This document shows positions 32,233 through 41,618 of a stretch of DNA of 64,000 nt, one piece after another. This DNA is from Streptomyces sp. CB01249 (GTDB taxonomy: Bacteria; Actinomycetota; Actinomycetes; Streptomycetales; Streptomycetaceae), in contig NZ_LISW01000004.1 in assembly GCF_001905735.1 (NCBI RefSeq), forward strand, positions 62,001 to 126,000, in the 5' to 3' direction. The notes under the pieces were generated by a model. The model ran no database searches and had not been told where the DNA came from. It saw only the letters and a list, made by a program, of their open reading frames with translations. Both the position numbers and the translations under genes were made by a program. Position 1 is the stretch's first letter. Every line of letters starts with the position of its first letter.

Positions 32233-33051
32233 ATGGGACTTCGCGCACAGGTACGGACGCGGGACGGCTGGGCCGTGCAGCACGCGGTCGTGACGGTCAC
32301 CGACATGACCGGCACCCAGGTACTGCGCGCCGCCGCAGACGAGGCCGGGGCGGTACGGGCCGACACCCCGCTGTCCGCGGGCGCGTACACGGTGATCGTG
32401 ACGGCCGTCGGGTACGCCCCCGCGGCCTCCACCGCCCTCGTCACGGCGAGCGGCACGGTCGAGGCGGGCACGGTGGTGCTCAGCCGCCAGGGCGGTGTGG
32501 AGCTGCCGCCGCCGGGCGCCTGGTCGCTGGACCCGGCGCACTCCTCGGTGGGCGCGGTCGCCCAGCACCTGGGGATCTCCAGCGTGCACGGCCGGTTCAC
32601 CGCGTTCGGCGGGCGCATCGAGATCTCCGAGGACGTCCAGAGCTCCCGGGTCGAGGCGGTCATCGACGCGTCGAGCATCGACACCGGCAACGGCATGCGG
32701 GACAAGCACCTGCGCTCCCCCGACTTCCTGGACACCGACCGGTTCCCGGAGATCACCTACCGCTCCGGCGGGCTGACCCCGGCCGGCCCCGACCGCTGGA
32801 CCGTGCACGGCGAGCTGACGATGCGCGGCGTGACGCGGCCCGTCGACCTCGACCTGAGCTACCTCGGCACCGGCCCCGACCCGTGGGGCGGGGTGCGCGC
32901 GGCGTTCAGCGCGACCGCCGAACTGCGCCGCGAGGACTTCGCCATGAACTACAACCAGGTGGTCCAGGCGGGCATCGCGGCGATCGGCACCACGCTCCGC
33001 GTCGAGCTCGACATCCAGGCCGTGCAGGGCGATTCCCTGCCCGCCGTCTGA
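32233..33051 (+). CDS. YceI-family protein with N-terminal carboxypeptidase-regulatory-like domain
   Basis: A 272-residue product. Residues 1-90 are a beta-sandwich repeat like those on the MFS exporter (GAYTVIVTAVGYAPAAS). Residues about 97-268 are a YceI lipocalin-like domain (GAWSLDPAHSSVGAVAQHL, HGELTMRGVTRPVDLDLSYL), a family that binds isoprenoid or other amphiphilic molecules. There is no signal peptide. It lies about 215 bp after the exporter gene. Confidence 0.9.
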   Translation: MGLRAQVRTRDGWAVQHAVVTVTDMTGTQVLRAAADEAGAVRADTPLSAGAYTVIVTAVGYAPAASTALVTASGTVEAGTVVLSRQGGVELPPPGAWSLDPAHSSVGAVAQHLGISSVHGRFTAFGGRIEISEDVQSSRVEAVIDASSIDTGNGMRDKHLRSPDFLDTDRFPEITYRSGGLTPAGPDRWTVHGELTMRGVTRPVDLDLSYLGTGPDPWGGVRAAFSATAELRREDFAMNYNQVVQAGIAAIGTTLRVELDIQAVQGDSLPAV

Positions 33052-33077
33052 CAGCCCTCCGCCGTAGGGTCGGTTCC

Positions 33078-33542
33078 ATGGCACCCAACATCGCAACGAA
33101 CACCGCCGTGGAACTCGACGCCCTGCTGGACTTCGTACGGCCCCGGCACCGGGCGATCCTGCTGACCACCCGGGCCGACGGCCGCCCCCAGGGCTCCCCG
33201 CTCACCTGCGGCGTGGACGACGCGGGCCGGATCGTGGTCTCCACGTACCCCGAGCGCGCCAAGACCCGTAACGCCAAGCGCGACGCACGGGTCAGCGTGA
33301 TCGTCCTGTCCAACGACTGGAACGGGCCCTGGGTCCAGATCGACGGCTCGGCCGAGGTCATCGACGCGCCGGACTCGGTCGAGCCGCTGGTCGAGTACTT
33401 CCGGAACATCTCCGGCGAGCACCCGGACTGGGACGAGTACCGGGCGGCGATGGTGAAGCAGGGCAAGTCGATCATCCGGATCACCCCGGAGCGCTGGGGC
33501 CCCGTCGCCACCGGCGGCTTCCCGGCCCACCTCGCCCCGTGA
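33078..33542 (+). CDS. PPOX-class F420-dependent oxidoreductase
   Basis: A 154-residue split-barrel protein of the FMN/F420-binding pyridoxamine-oxidase-like class (RHRAILLTTRADGRPQGSPL, STYPERAKTRNAKRDARVSV). Members reduce or oxidise varied substrates with coenzyme F420; the substrate here is unknown. Its stop codon overlaps the GTG of the following dehydrogenase gene, so the two are translationally coupled. Confidence 0.88.
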   Translation: MAPNIATNTAVELDALLDFVRPRHRAILLTTRADGRPQGSPLTCGVDDAGRIVVSTYPERAKTRNAKRDARVSVIVLSNDWNGPWVQIDGSAEVIDAPDSVEPLVEYFRNISGEHPDWDEYRAAMVKQGKSIIRITPERWGPVATGGFPAHLAP

Positions 33543-34453
33543 TCTCCCCCGCCCTGCTCGACCGGGCCCGGATCGTCGCCGGGCCCGAGGTCGGCGAGGC
33601 CGCCGTGCGCGGGCTGGCGGCGGCCACCGGGCGGCCCGTCGAACGAGGCCCCGGTGAGGGCCCCTTCGTGTACGTGGGCGCCTCGCTGCCCGACGCGGTG
33701 CGCGGGGCGGACCTGATCTGGTTCCACAGCGTCAACGCGGGTACGGACGCCCTGCTGCGTCCCGGGCCCTGGCCGGACGGTGTGCTGCTGACCCGGACCG
33801 TCGGCCGGATGGGTGAGCGGATCGCGCAGTACGTGCTGGGCTGGGTGCTCGCGGAGTGCCAGTCGGTCCCGGAGTTCGCCGCCCAGCACGCCCGCGCCGA
33901 GTGGCGGCGCATCGACTCCGAACTCGTCGCCGGACAGACCGCCGTGGTGCACGGAATCGGCCGCATCGGGTCCGCCGTCGCCACGCTGCTCCGGGCCTGT
34001 GGCATCCGGACCGTGGCCGCCGCCCGCACCCCGCGCCCGGTGCCGCCCGGCTTCGACGCGGTGGTCCCGGCGGACGAACCGGTGGCCGCCCGCTGGGTGG
34101 TCGCCGCGCTCCCGCTGACCGGGGGGACCACGGGCTACTTCGGGGCGGACCGGTTCGCGGCGATGGGCGGGGCGACGTTCCTCAATGTGGGGCGGGGCGC
34201 GACGGTGGATCTGGGGGCGCTGGAGGGGGCATTGCGCTCCGGGGCGGTGGGGCGGGCGGTGCTCGATGTACTGGCTGACGAGCCGGCGGCGCCCGGGGAC
34301 GCGTGCTGGCGGCTGCCGCGTACGGTCGTCACCTCGCACTCCGCGGGGATCACGGCGGACGAGGACATCGTCACGGACTTCGCGGCGTGCCTGCGGGAGG
34401 TGGCGGAGGGACGGGCCCCGGCGCTCGGGGTGGACACGGGGCGCGGCTACTGA
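33539..34453 (+). CDS. D-2-hydroxyacid dehydrogenase, NAD-binding
   Basis: A 304-residue protein with the Rossmann motif VVHGIGRIGSAVATLLRACG and the family segments FLNVGRGATVDLGALEGAL and DVLADEPA. The fold reduces 2-keto acids or oxidises 2-hydroxy acids. The N-terminal catalytic-domain half is shorter than in typical members. The GTG start at 33539 overlaps the F420 gene stop by 4 bp. Confidence 0.88.
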   Translation: MISPALLDRARIVAGPEVGEAAVRGLAAATGRPVERGPGEGPFVYVGASLPDAVRGADLIWFHSVNAGTDALLRPGPWPDGVLLTRTVGRMGERIAQYVLGWVLAECQSVPEFAAQHARAEWRRIDSELVAGQTAVVHGIGRIGSAVATLLRACGIRTVAAARTPRPVPPGFDAVVPADEPVAARWVVAALPLTGGTTGYFGADRFAAMGGATFLNVGRGATVDLGALEGALRSGAVGRAVLDVLADEPAAPGDACWRLPRTVVTSHSAGITADEDIVTDFAACLREVAEGRAPALGVDTGRGY

Positions 34454-34457
34454 GCCC

Positions 34458-35222
34458 TCAGCGGGTGCGCTCCCGCATCGCGTCGATCCCCGCGATCAGC
34501 AGGTCCAGCGCGACGGCGAAGTCGCGCTCGCGGATCTCCTCCACGGAGGCCCCGCCGCGCGCCGCCATCAGGCCCGGCGAATCCTCCACGAAGCCGTCGA
34601 GCCGGGGCTGCTCCTGGATCGCCGCCCTCGCCTGCCGGACGTACTCGTCCTGACTGAGCCCCGCCTCCGCGCTGCGCCGCGCGAACCGGCCCTCGGCCGT
34701 GCCGAATCCGTACACGAACTGGAAGACCGCCGCCAGCGCCCCGCCGTGGCTCTCCGGGGGCAGCCCGGTCGCGCGGATGACGTCCCGCACGGTGCGGGTC
34801 ACCAGCAGCGCGTGCGGGCCGAGGTTGAGGAAGCGGCCCGCGAGCGGCGAGACCCAGACGTGCCGCACCAGCAGCCCCCGGTACGCCGCCGCGACCGCGC
34901 GCAGCCGGTCCTGCCAGGGGGCGTCGGCGGGCGGCGGCGCGATCTCGCTGTAGACCGCGTCGAGGGCCAGTTCCAGCAGGTCATCCTTGGTGTCCACGTA
35001 CCAGTACAGGGACATGGCGGTCACGTTCAGCTCGGCGGCCAGCCGGCGCATGGAGAACTTCGCCAGGCCCTCGGCGTCCAGCAGCCGGACCGAGGCCGCG
35101 GTGATCCGCTCCCGGTCGAGCCCGGCCGGCTGGGCCGCCCGGCGGGACCGCGCGGGCTGCCTGGTCTCCAGCCACACGCTGGACCGGACAGGGTTCTTCA
35201 CGCGGTCGGCCGCGGACACCAT
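34458..35222 (-). CDS. TetR-family transcriptional regulator
   Basis: A 254-residue regulator with an N-terminal helix-turn-helix (ASVRLLDAEGLAKFSMRRL, LNVTAMSLYWYVDTKDDLL) and a C-terminal ligand-binding domain of the TetR_C class. ATG at 35222 is followed by a short basic leader. It lies tail-to-tail with the dehydrogenase gene (stops 5 bp apart) and divergent from the secreted phosphodiesterase-like gene, either of which could be its target. Confidence 0.9.
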   Translation of the reverse strand: MVSAADRVKNPVRSSVWLETRQPARSRRAAQPAGLDRERITAASVRLLDAEGLAKFSMRRLAAELNVTAMSLYWYVDTKDDLLELALDAVYSEIAPPPADAPWQDRLRAVAAAYRGLLVRHVWVSPLAGRFLNLGPHALLVTRTVRDVIRATGLPPESHGGALAAVFQFVYGFGTAEGRFARRSAEAGLSQDEYVRQARAAIQEQPRLDGFVEDSPGLMAARGGASVEEIRERDFAVALDLLIAGIDAMRERTR

Positions 35223-35440
35223 GGCGCACTCCCTCGTCTCGCCGGCGGGACGGACGGACCGGCCGCATACCGCCTGCCCACGAAACGGAGGCTTACGGTC
35301 CGGCAGGTCCCGCCCGATGCTATGCCGCGGTCGCGGCCGGGCGGCGCGGGATCGCGGTGGGTGGGGCGTACAAGTGTCTTCTCGTGGGTACGGTGCCGGT
35401 CGCCGCATCGGATACGACCTGCCCCGGAAGCTGGAGTGAT

Positions 35441-36313
35441 ATGTCACTGCGTCGTCGTACGGTGGAAGTCCTGGTGGCCGCAGGGTTGTTGGGGGCCGCG
35501 CTCGCGCCTCCCGCGACGGCGGCGGGGCACGGGCGGGCGCCCGGGCAGTCGGTCCCGCTGCGCGTCGCCACGTACAACATCCATGCCGGGGCCGGCATGG
35601 ACAACGTCTTCGATCTCGACCGGCAGGTGGCCGCGCTGCGCGCCCTGGACGCGGATGTGATCGGGCTCCAGGAGGTGGACGTCCGCTGGGGCGACCGGAG
35701 CGAGTGGCGGGACCTGGCGGCGGAGCTGGGCAGGCGGCTGCGGATGCACGTCTCCTTCGCGCCGATCTACAGCCTCGATCCGGTGGAGGAGGGCGGTCCC
35801 CGGCGGGAGTTCGGCGTCGCCGTGCTGTCCCGGTACCGGATCGTGAGCGCCGAGAACCACGATCTGACCCGGCTCTCCACGCAGGACCCGAACCCGGTCC
35901 CGGCGCCCGCGCCCGGCTTCGGCGAGGTGGTGCTGAAGGTGCGCGGGCTGCCCGTCCATGTGTACGCGACGCATCTCGACTACCGGGCCGACCCGTCCGT
36001 CCGTGTCGCCCAGGTCGCGGACACCCGGCGGATCATGGCTCAGGACCAGGCGCACGAGCGGCGTCCGGTGCGGCAGATCCTGCTCGGCGACTTCAACGCG
36101 CCGCCCACCGCTCCGGAGCTGGCGCCGCTGTGGAAGGAGCTCACCGACATCGAGCCCGGCGGGCCGACCTACCCGGCGCTGAATCCGGTGCAGCGGATCG
36201 ACTATGTGGCGGTTTCGAAGGACACCGTGCGGGTACGCGGCGCGGCGGTGGCCGAGGAGACGATCGCCTCGGACCACCGCCCTGTCGTGGCCGATCTGTT
36301 GCTGCGGCGCTGA
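35441..36313 (+). CDS. Secreted endonuclease/exonuclease/phosphatase-family protein
   Basis: A 290-residue product with a signal peptide (residues 1-28, cleavage after PPATAAG). The mature enzyme has the EEP-family sites RVATYNIHAGAG, VIGLQEVDVRWGDR, YATHLDYRA, ILLGDFNAPP and SDHRPVVADLL, that is the Asn, Glu, Asp-Asn and Asp-His metal/active-site residues. Secretion suggests use as a DNase, sphingomyelinase-like or phosphatase enzyme outside the cell. CTGGAG precedes the ATG. Confidence 0.9.
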   Translation: MSLRRRTVEVLVAAGLLGAALAPPATAAGHGRAPGQSVPLRVATYNIHAGAGMDNVFDLDRQVAALRALDADVIGLQEVDVRWGDRSEWRDLAAELGRRLRMHVSFAPIYSLDPVEEGGPRREFGVAVLSRYRIVSAENHDLTRLSTQDPNPVPAPAPGFGEVVLKVRGLPVHVYATHLDYRADPSVRVAQVADTRRIMAQDQAHERRPVRQILLGDFNAPPTAPELAPLWKELTDIEPGGPTYPALNPVQRIDYVAVSKDTVRVRGAAVAEETIASDHRPVVADLLLRR

Positions 36314-36323
36314 GTTCTGCGGT

Positions 36324-38489
36324 TCAGCTGTCCGTCGTCGGCTGGGTGAGGTCGTAGAAGGTGGCGCTGCCCGCCGTCACCTCCTTGAAGTTCTTCTCCA
36401 CCCAGGAGGAGATCTGCGAGGCGGTGCCGCTTCCGCTGCCGCCCATGCCGCCTCCGCCCATGCCACCGCCCGAGACGAAGTAGTGGATGCGGCCGTCCTC
36501 GACGTACTTCTTGAACTGCGCGAGCGTCGGGGACGGGTCGCTTCCGTTGAAGCCGCCGATGGCCATGACGGGCTTCTCGGTGGCGAGTTGGTAGCTGGCG
36601 GCGTTCTGGGAGCCGATGGCCGCCGCGGCCCAGGTGTAGTCGTCGGCGTTCTTCTCCAGGAGCGCCTTGGCCTCGGAGCCGACGGACGCGCCGTTGAGGA
36701 GGCCGCCCATGCCGCCGGCTCCGCCGCGTTCGCCCATGGCGGGCGGGGTGCCGCGTCGGCCGTTCTGGGTGGGGGGTTGGGCCTGGTTCCGGCCTGTGCC
36801 CTGACCCGTCCCCTGGCCGGGCGGGGTGCCGGTGGGGGGCTGGCCCATGCCGGTGCCCTGCTGGTTCGTGCCCTGCTGGTTCGTGCCGCCCTGGCCCGGG
36901 GGCATCCCGCCGCCACCGCCACCCGGGCCGCCGCCTCGACCACCACCGCCGGGGCCGCCCATGCCGCCCGAGGACGGGCCTGCGGTGACGATGGAGCCCT
37001 GGTGGCCCGTGTTCAGGGTGCTCACGGTGTACGCGGCCGGCCCGGCGAGCGACGCGGCGAAGCCCAGAACGACCGCGACGAGGACCAGTTGGCGGCCCAG
37101 CCGGGCCGCGAGCAGCAACCCCACCGCCGCCACGAGGCCGGTGACGAGCACCGCCGTCCGCAGCCACGGCAGGTAGTCCGGGGTGCGGCCGAGGAGCACG
37201 TACGCCCAGTACGCCGTCATCGCGACGGTCGCGGCCAGCGCGGCGCCCGCCCACCAGCGGGCCCGCTCCTCCCACAGGACCGTGACTCCCATGCCGATCA
37301 GCGCGGCCAGATAGGGCGCCAGGGCCACCGTGTAGTACTGGTGGAAGATCCCGGCCATGAAGCTGAACACGGCGGCCGTCATCAGCAGCGAACTGCCCCA
37401 GGCGAGGAACGCCGCCCGCGCGGTGTCGGTGCGCTTCGCGCGCCAGGTCAGCCAGATCCCGGCGACGAGCAGGATCAGAGCGGCGGGCAGCAGCCAGGAG
37501 ATCTGGGCGCCCACCTCGGAGTTGAACATCCGGCCGATGCCGGTCTCGCCCCACTGACCGCCGCCGCCCCGGCCGCCTCCGCCGCCGACGCTGCCGGTCT
37601 CCTCGCCGTTGATCCGGCCGAGCCCGTTGTAGCCGAAGGTCAGCTCAAGGAACGAGTTGTTCTGCGAACCGCCGATGTACGGGCGTGAGGAGGCGGGCCA
37701 CAGTTCGACGGCCACCACCCACCAGCCGCCCGCGACGACCATGGCGAGCGCGGACAGACCGAGCTGGCCGAACCTCCTGCGTACGGGGACCGGCGCGAAC
37801 ACCGCGTACAGCACGGCCAGCGGCGGCAGGATCAGGAACGCCTGGAGGGTCTTCGACAGGAACGCGATTCCCACCGCGACGCCCGCCCACACCAGCCACT
37901 TCGTGCGGCCCTTCTCCATCGCGCGCAGCACGCAGTAGACGGTGACCGTCATCAGCAGCGCCAGCAGCGCGTCCGGGTTGTTGAAGCGGAACATCAGCGC
38001 GGCGACGGGCGTCAGCGCGAACACCGCCATGGTGATGAGCCCGGCGGCGGCACTGAACCGGCGGCGCACGGCCGCGTACAGCACCCCGGCCGTCGCGGCG
38101 GCCATCACCACCTGCGGGGCGAGGATCGCCCAGGAGCTGAGGCCGAAGACCCGCACCGACAGGGCCATGGGCCACAGGGTGGCCGGCGGCTTGTCGACGG
38201 TGATGGCGTTGGCCGCGTCGAGCGAGCCGAAGAAGAACGCCTTCCAGCTGCGGCTTCCGGCCTGCACGGCGGCGGAGTAGAAGGAGTTGGCGTAGCCGGA
38301 GGCGCTGAGGTTCCAGAAGTACGCCAGCGCGATGACGAGCAACAGGGCCAGGAAGGCGGGGCGCACCCAGGGCGCGTCCTCGGACCGGCCGCGCCAGATC
38401 CGGCGGGGCAGGGAGGCACCGGGCCTTGCGTGCCCCGGGGGCGTGTCCGGCCGGGCGGCCGGAGCGTAGGCGGGGTCGAGCGTGGTCAT
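36324..38489 (-). CDS. Polytopic glycosyltransferase, GT39/ArnT-like (YkcA/YkcB type)
   Basis: A 721-residue membrane protein. Residues about 40-470 are multiple membrane helices with the acidic loop ITVDKPPATLWPMALSV, the likely catalytic region of lipid-linked sugar transferases. Residues 500-600 form an extended Gly/Pro/Gln-rich linker (repeats such as NQQGTNQQGTG). A conserved extracytoplasmic C-terminal domain follows (ALLEKNADDYTWAAAAIGSQ). It overlaps the upstream GT2 gene by 4 bp (ATGA), so the pair acts together in moving a polyprenyl-linked sugar onto a cell-envelope acceptor. Confidence 0.9.
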   Translation of the reverse strand: MTTLDPAYAPAARPDTPPGHARPGASLPRRIWRGRSEDAPWVRPAFLALLLVIALAYFWNLSASGYANSFYSAAVQAGSRSWKAFFFGSLDAANAITVDKPPATLWPMALSVRVFGLSSWAILAPQVVMAAATAGVLYAAVRRRFSAAAGLITMAVFALTPVAALMFRFNNPDALLALLMTVTVYCVLRAMEKGRTKWLVWAGVAVGIAFLSKTLQAFLILPPLAVLYAVFAPVPVRRRFGQLGLSALAMVVAGGWWVVAVELWPASSRPYIGGSQNNSFLELTFGYNGLGRINGEETGSVGGGGGRGGGGQWGETGIGRMFNSEVGAQISWLLPAALILLVAGIWLTWRAKRTDTARAAFLAWGSSLLMTAAVFSFMAGIFHQYYTVALAPYLAALIGMGVTVLWEERARWWAGAALAATVAMTAYWAYVLLGRTPDYLPWLRTAVLVTGLVAAVGLLLAARLGRQLVLVAVVLGFAASLAGPAAYTVSTLNTGHQGSIVTAGPSSGGMGGPGGGGRGGGPGGGGGGMPPGQGGTNQQGTNQQGTGMGQPPTGTPPGQGTGQGTGRNQAQPPTQNGRRGTPPAMGERGGAGGMGGLLNGASVGSEAKALLEKNADDYTWAAAAIGSQNAASYQLATEKPVMAIGGFNGSDPSPTLAQFKKYVEDGRIHYFVSGGGMGGGGMGGSGSGTASQISSWVEKNFKEVTAGSATFYDLTQPTTDS

Positions 38490-39880
38490 CGGACGTTCCT
38501 CGGGTCGGAGACGGTTTCGGCGGTGGGGGGTGCGGGAACGGCGGCGGGGGGCGTGACGGGGTGCACCGGGTTTCCCGGGCCTGCGGCCGGGAAGGGCGCG
38601 GCCGGTGCGGCAGCCGTCACCGGGTTTCCCCGCTCCCGGTCCGGGAAGACCCAGGCGCGGAACAGCAGGAAGCGCAGCACCGTCGCCGCGAGGTTCGCCG
38701 CGATGAGCACCGCGAGTTCGGTGCTGTGGGAGGGCGAGCCGGAGGCCGCGCCCAGGGCCGCCAGCGAACCGCTGGTCAGGGCGAGCCCGATGGCGAAGAC
38801 CACGAGGCCCTGCGCCTGGTGACGGACCGCGCCGCCCCGGCCGCGTACCCCGAAGGTGAGCCTCCGGTTGGCGGCGGTGTTCGCGACGGCCGAGACGAGC
38901 AGCGCGGCCCCGTTGGCGAGCTGGGGACCGGCGCCGAGCCGGAAGAGGGAGTACAGCGCCAGGTAGAACAGCGTGGACAGGGCGCCCACGACGCAGAACC
39001 CGACGAGCTGACGGGCCAGCCCGCCCGGCACCCCGCCGATCGCCCGGTCGCGCGGATCGTCCCCGAAGGGCCGCGCAAGCCGGTCCAGCGGCAGCGCGCC
39101 GACGGCCAGCGCCCGCCCCACCCGCCACACGCCCTTCAGGTCATCGGTGGCGGTCCGGACGATGTGGACCGTGGAGTCGGGGTCGTCCACCCAGTCGACG
39201 GGCACCTCGTGGATGCGCAGCCCGGCCCGTTCGGCGAGCACCAGCATCTCGGTGTCGAAGAACCAGCCGGTGTCCTCCACCATCGGCAGCAGCCGCTGCG
39301 CGACCTCCCGCCGGATCGCCTTGAACCCGCACTGCGCGTCACTGAACCGCGCGGCCAGCGACGAACGCAGGATGATGTTGTACGCCCGCGAGATGAACTC
39401 CCGCTTCGTCCCCCGCACCACCCGCGAACTGCGCGCGAGCCGCGATCCGATGGCGAGGTCGGAGTGCCCGGAGATGAGCGGCGCCACCAGCGGGAGCAGT
39501 GCGTTGAGGTCGGTGGACAGATCGACGTCCATGTACGCGAGGACCGGCGCGTCCGAGTGGGTCCAGACGGTACGCAGCGCCCTCCCGCGCCCCTTCTCCT
39601 CCAGCCGGAAGGAGCGCACCCCCGGCAGCGACCGCGCCAGCCGCTCCGCCACCTCGGGCGTCCGGTCGGTACTGGCGTTGTCGGCGACGGTGATCCGGAA
39701 GGCGTACGGGAAAGTGCGGGCCAGGTGCTCGTGCAGCCGCAGCACGCACGGTTCGAGGTCCTTCTCCTCGTTGTAGACGGGTACCACCACATCGAGCACG
39801 GGCGCACCCGCCGCACCGCCCACGCCGGCGAGGAGGTGGTCCCGGGCCGGCAAGGTGCTCCAAGGAGTCTCTGTTCGCAT
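38486..39880 (-). CDS. GT2 glycosyltransferase fused to GtrA flippase-like domain
   Basis: About 464 residues. The cytoplasmic GT2 domain (DVVVPVYNEEKDLEPCVLRL; acidic motif MDVDLSTD; CGFKAIRREVAQRLL) resembles dolichyl-phosphate sugar synthases that make polyprenyl-phosphate-linked sugars. The C-terminal GtrA domain (about 285-420) has four membrane helices and may help flip the product. A second in-frame ATG at 39916 is possible. It overlaps the next gene by ATGA. Confidence 0.9.
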   Translation of the reverse strand: MRTETPWSTLPARDHLLAGVGGAAGAPVLDVVVPVYNEEKDLEPCVLRLHEHLARTFPYAFRITVADNASTDRTPEVAERLARSLPGVRSFRLEEKGRGRALRTVWTHSDAPVLAYMDVDLSTDLNALLPLVAPLISGHSDLAIGSRLARSSRVVRGTKREFISRAYNIILRSSLAARFSDAQCGFKAIRREVAQRLLPMVEDTGWFFDTEMLVLAERAGLRIHEVPVDWVDDPDSTVHIVRTATDDLKGVWRVGRALAVGALPLDRLARPFGDDPRDRAIGGVPGGLARQLVGFCVVGALSTLFYLALYSLFRLGAGPQLANGAALLVSAVANTAANRRLTFGVRGRGGAVRHQAQGLVVFAIGLALTSGSLAALGAASGSPSHSTELAVLIAANLAATVLRFLLFRAWVFPDRERGNPVTAAAPAAPFPAAGPGNPVHPVTPPAAVPAPPTAETVSDPRNVR

Positions 39881-39962
39881 GCCATCGACAGTCGCCAACC
39901 CCGCTGTCACGGCCATGTGCTGAGGCTGTGGCCCAGATGTGAGTGGTCCGGGGCTCCCGCGC

Positions 39963-40796
39963 TCAGAGCTCGGCGTCGCCCCACTCCGTGACGGCCACCT
40001 CGTCGCCGGCCGACAGCTTCCCCGGCGCGATCACGGAGAACTTGGCGCCGAACACGACGCCCCCGCTCGCCGCCCGCCGGTATCCGGCGAGGGTGCGCAA
40101 GGGCTCCGGACCCCGCCGCACGCCTGCCTCCTGCGCGACCAGGGTGACGGCACAGCGCACGGCGAGCTTCGCGTAACCCAGCTCGGCGTCACCGATGCCG
40201 ACGCGGCGCGCCCGGTCCTCTGCGTGCGGTTCGCCCGCCCAGCCGCCGTCGACCACGATGTTCGGGCGGAACCGGTCCATCGGCAGCGGCGGGGCGCCCC
40301 GCTCGGCCATCCGCCGGTTGAGGAGGTCGAGGGAGGCGACGGAGAGCAGGTGCACGGCGCTGCTGTCGGCGTAGCCGGACGGTCCGGAGACCAGGCCCTC
40401 GGCGATCCGGTCGTGCTCCGGCGGCACCCGGACGAGACGGCTGGGGGTGCCGAGGACCTCCGAGAGCCAGCCGGCGGCGTCTTCCCCCTGATCGATGCCC
40501 CGGAACATCGCGCCGAACAGATCGACCTCCCGGCGCGGCCCGGACGTCGTCACATCGAGGCCCACCGAGCCGTGACCGTCCGCACCGAGGACGAGGCGGG
40601 CACCGTCGGGGCCGACAGTGGGCCGGATCAGGGCGAGGCGGGGATGCCGGCGCTGTGTGCGGAAGACCCCGTCCTCGCTGATGACCATGAAGCTCCGGTC
40701 GTGCGCGAGGCCCGCAGGTGTCAGGACCGCCTCGCTCATCGACGTACCCGCGCATCCCTTGACGGGATAACAGACGAGATCCACCACCCTGGCCAC
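39963..40796 (-). CDS. MOSC-domain protein with MOSC N-terminal barrel
   Basis: A 277-residue protein: MOSC_N beta barrel first (LVCYPVKGCAGTSMSEAVLT, AHDRSFMVISEDGVF), then a MOSC domain (DRFRPNIVVDGGWAGEPHAED, RCAVTLVAQEAGVRRGPEPL). MOSC proteins handle the molybdenum cofactor or reduce N-hydroxylated compounds with it. The cysteine in RCAVTL at about residue 212 could bind the metal. The start is GTG. Confidence 0.9.
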   Translation of the reverse strand: MARVVDLVCYPVKGCAGTSMSEAVLTPAGLAHDRSFMVISEDGVFRTQRRHPRLALIRPTVGPDGARLVLGADGHGSVGLDVTTSGPRREVDLFGAMFRGIDQGEDAAGWLSEVLGTPSRLVRVPPEHDRIAEGLVSGPSGYADSSAVHLLSVASLDLLNRRMAERGAPPLPMDRFRPNIVVDGGWAGEPHAEDRARRVGIGDAELGYAKLAVRCAVTLVAQEAGVRRGPEPLRTLAGYRRAASGGVVFGAKFSVIAPGKLSAGDEVAVTEWGDAEL

Positions 40797-40922
40797 GCGC
40801 CCTCCTCGGGTCCACGACCACTATCCGGTCTTCCCTCCGCCGTCGGCGGCTCTTTCGCTTGGATGCCGTGGACAGCCTCGCGCGACGCGGGTACGCCATG
40901 GACGGACGGGGAATTGAGCGCA

Positions 40923-41618
40923 GTGAACGGTTTGACCAACATACTGACGGGCAACCGCTATCCCGGGCGCGGGGTCCTGTGGTGCAGGACCGGCGACGGC
41001 GACACGCTCGGCGCCTACTTCCTCACCGGGCGCAGCCCCGCCTCCCAGGCCCGCACCCTCCACAGCGCCGCGGACGGAACGCTGATCGTCGCCCCGTCGG
41101 AGCCGGGCGCACACGACCACCTGCGCCACTACGTCGCCGCCCGCCGGAGCGGCCGGTGGCTCGTCTACGGCAACGGCGAGCAGGTCGCCGCGGTCGCCGG
41201 CCGGCTCGACTCCGGAGAGGTACCCGCTCTGGCCCTGGACGGACTGGACTACGAACCCGACCCGCCGATCTTCACCCCCCGGCTGACCGTCGTCGCCGAC
41301 GGCGGTCCGGGCGGACGGGCCTGGTTCGGCGCCGCACGGCACAGCGGCGGGAAGCGCACGGCCACCGACCGGCTGACCTTGGAGGTCGGCGGCCTGGAGC
41401 CCGCCGAAGGGGTGCTCATGACGACCTACCGCTCGGACAGCGACGGGATCAGGACCGGCGATCCGTTCGCCGAGGTCCGCGTCGCCGCTGGCGACCGCGA
41501 CGGCCTTCTCGAAGAGCTGTGGACCGCCCTGCCGCCCGAACTCCGGATCGCCGCCGCGGTCTTCTCACCCGGCGCTCCGGCGAAGGCCGACATCCGTCAG
41601 GCGGCGGCCCGGAGCTGA
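40923..41618 (+). CDS. IMP cyclohydrolase (PurO)-like protein
   Basis: A 231-residue protein with the PurO family opening NRYPGRGVLWCRTGDGDTLG, followed by AYFLTGRSPASQARTL, and later RLTVVADGG and ATDRLTLEVGGLEP. PurO is the archaeal type of IMP cyclohydrolase, closing the purine ring to IMP. Streptomyces normally uses bifunctional PurH, so this may be a paralogue with another job. GTG at 40923 is chosen from the family N terminus. It overlaps the convergent histidine kinase gene by 54 bp. Confidence 0.75.
   Translation: MNGLTNILTGNRYPGRGVLWCRTGDGDTLGAYFLTGRSPASQARTLHSAADGTLIVAPSEPGAHDHLRHYVAARRSGRWLVYGNGEQVAAVAGRLDSGEVPALALDGLDYEPDPPIFTPRLTVVADGGPGGRAWFGAARHSGGKRTATDRLTLEVGGLEPAEGVLMTTYRSDSDGIRTGDPFAEVRVAAGDRDGLLEELWTALPPELRIAAAVFSPGAPAKADIRQAAARS

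Noticed and set aside
29447..32248. 933-codon open frame opposite the MFS exporter
   Set aside because: It mirrors the codon structure of a well-supported exporter gene; composition is that of GC-rich antisense and no domain is readable.
36820..36960. Repetitive DNA in the glycosyltransferase gene, considered as an independent repeat array
   Set aside because: It encodes the Gly/Gln/Pro-rich linker of the protein and stays in frame.
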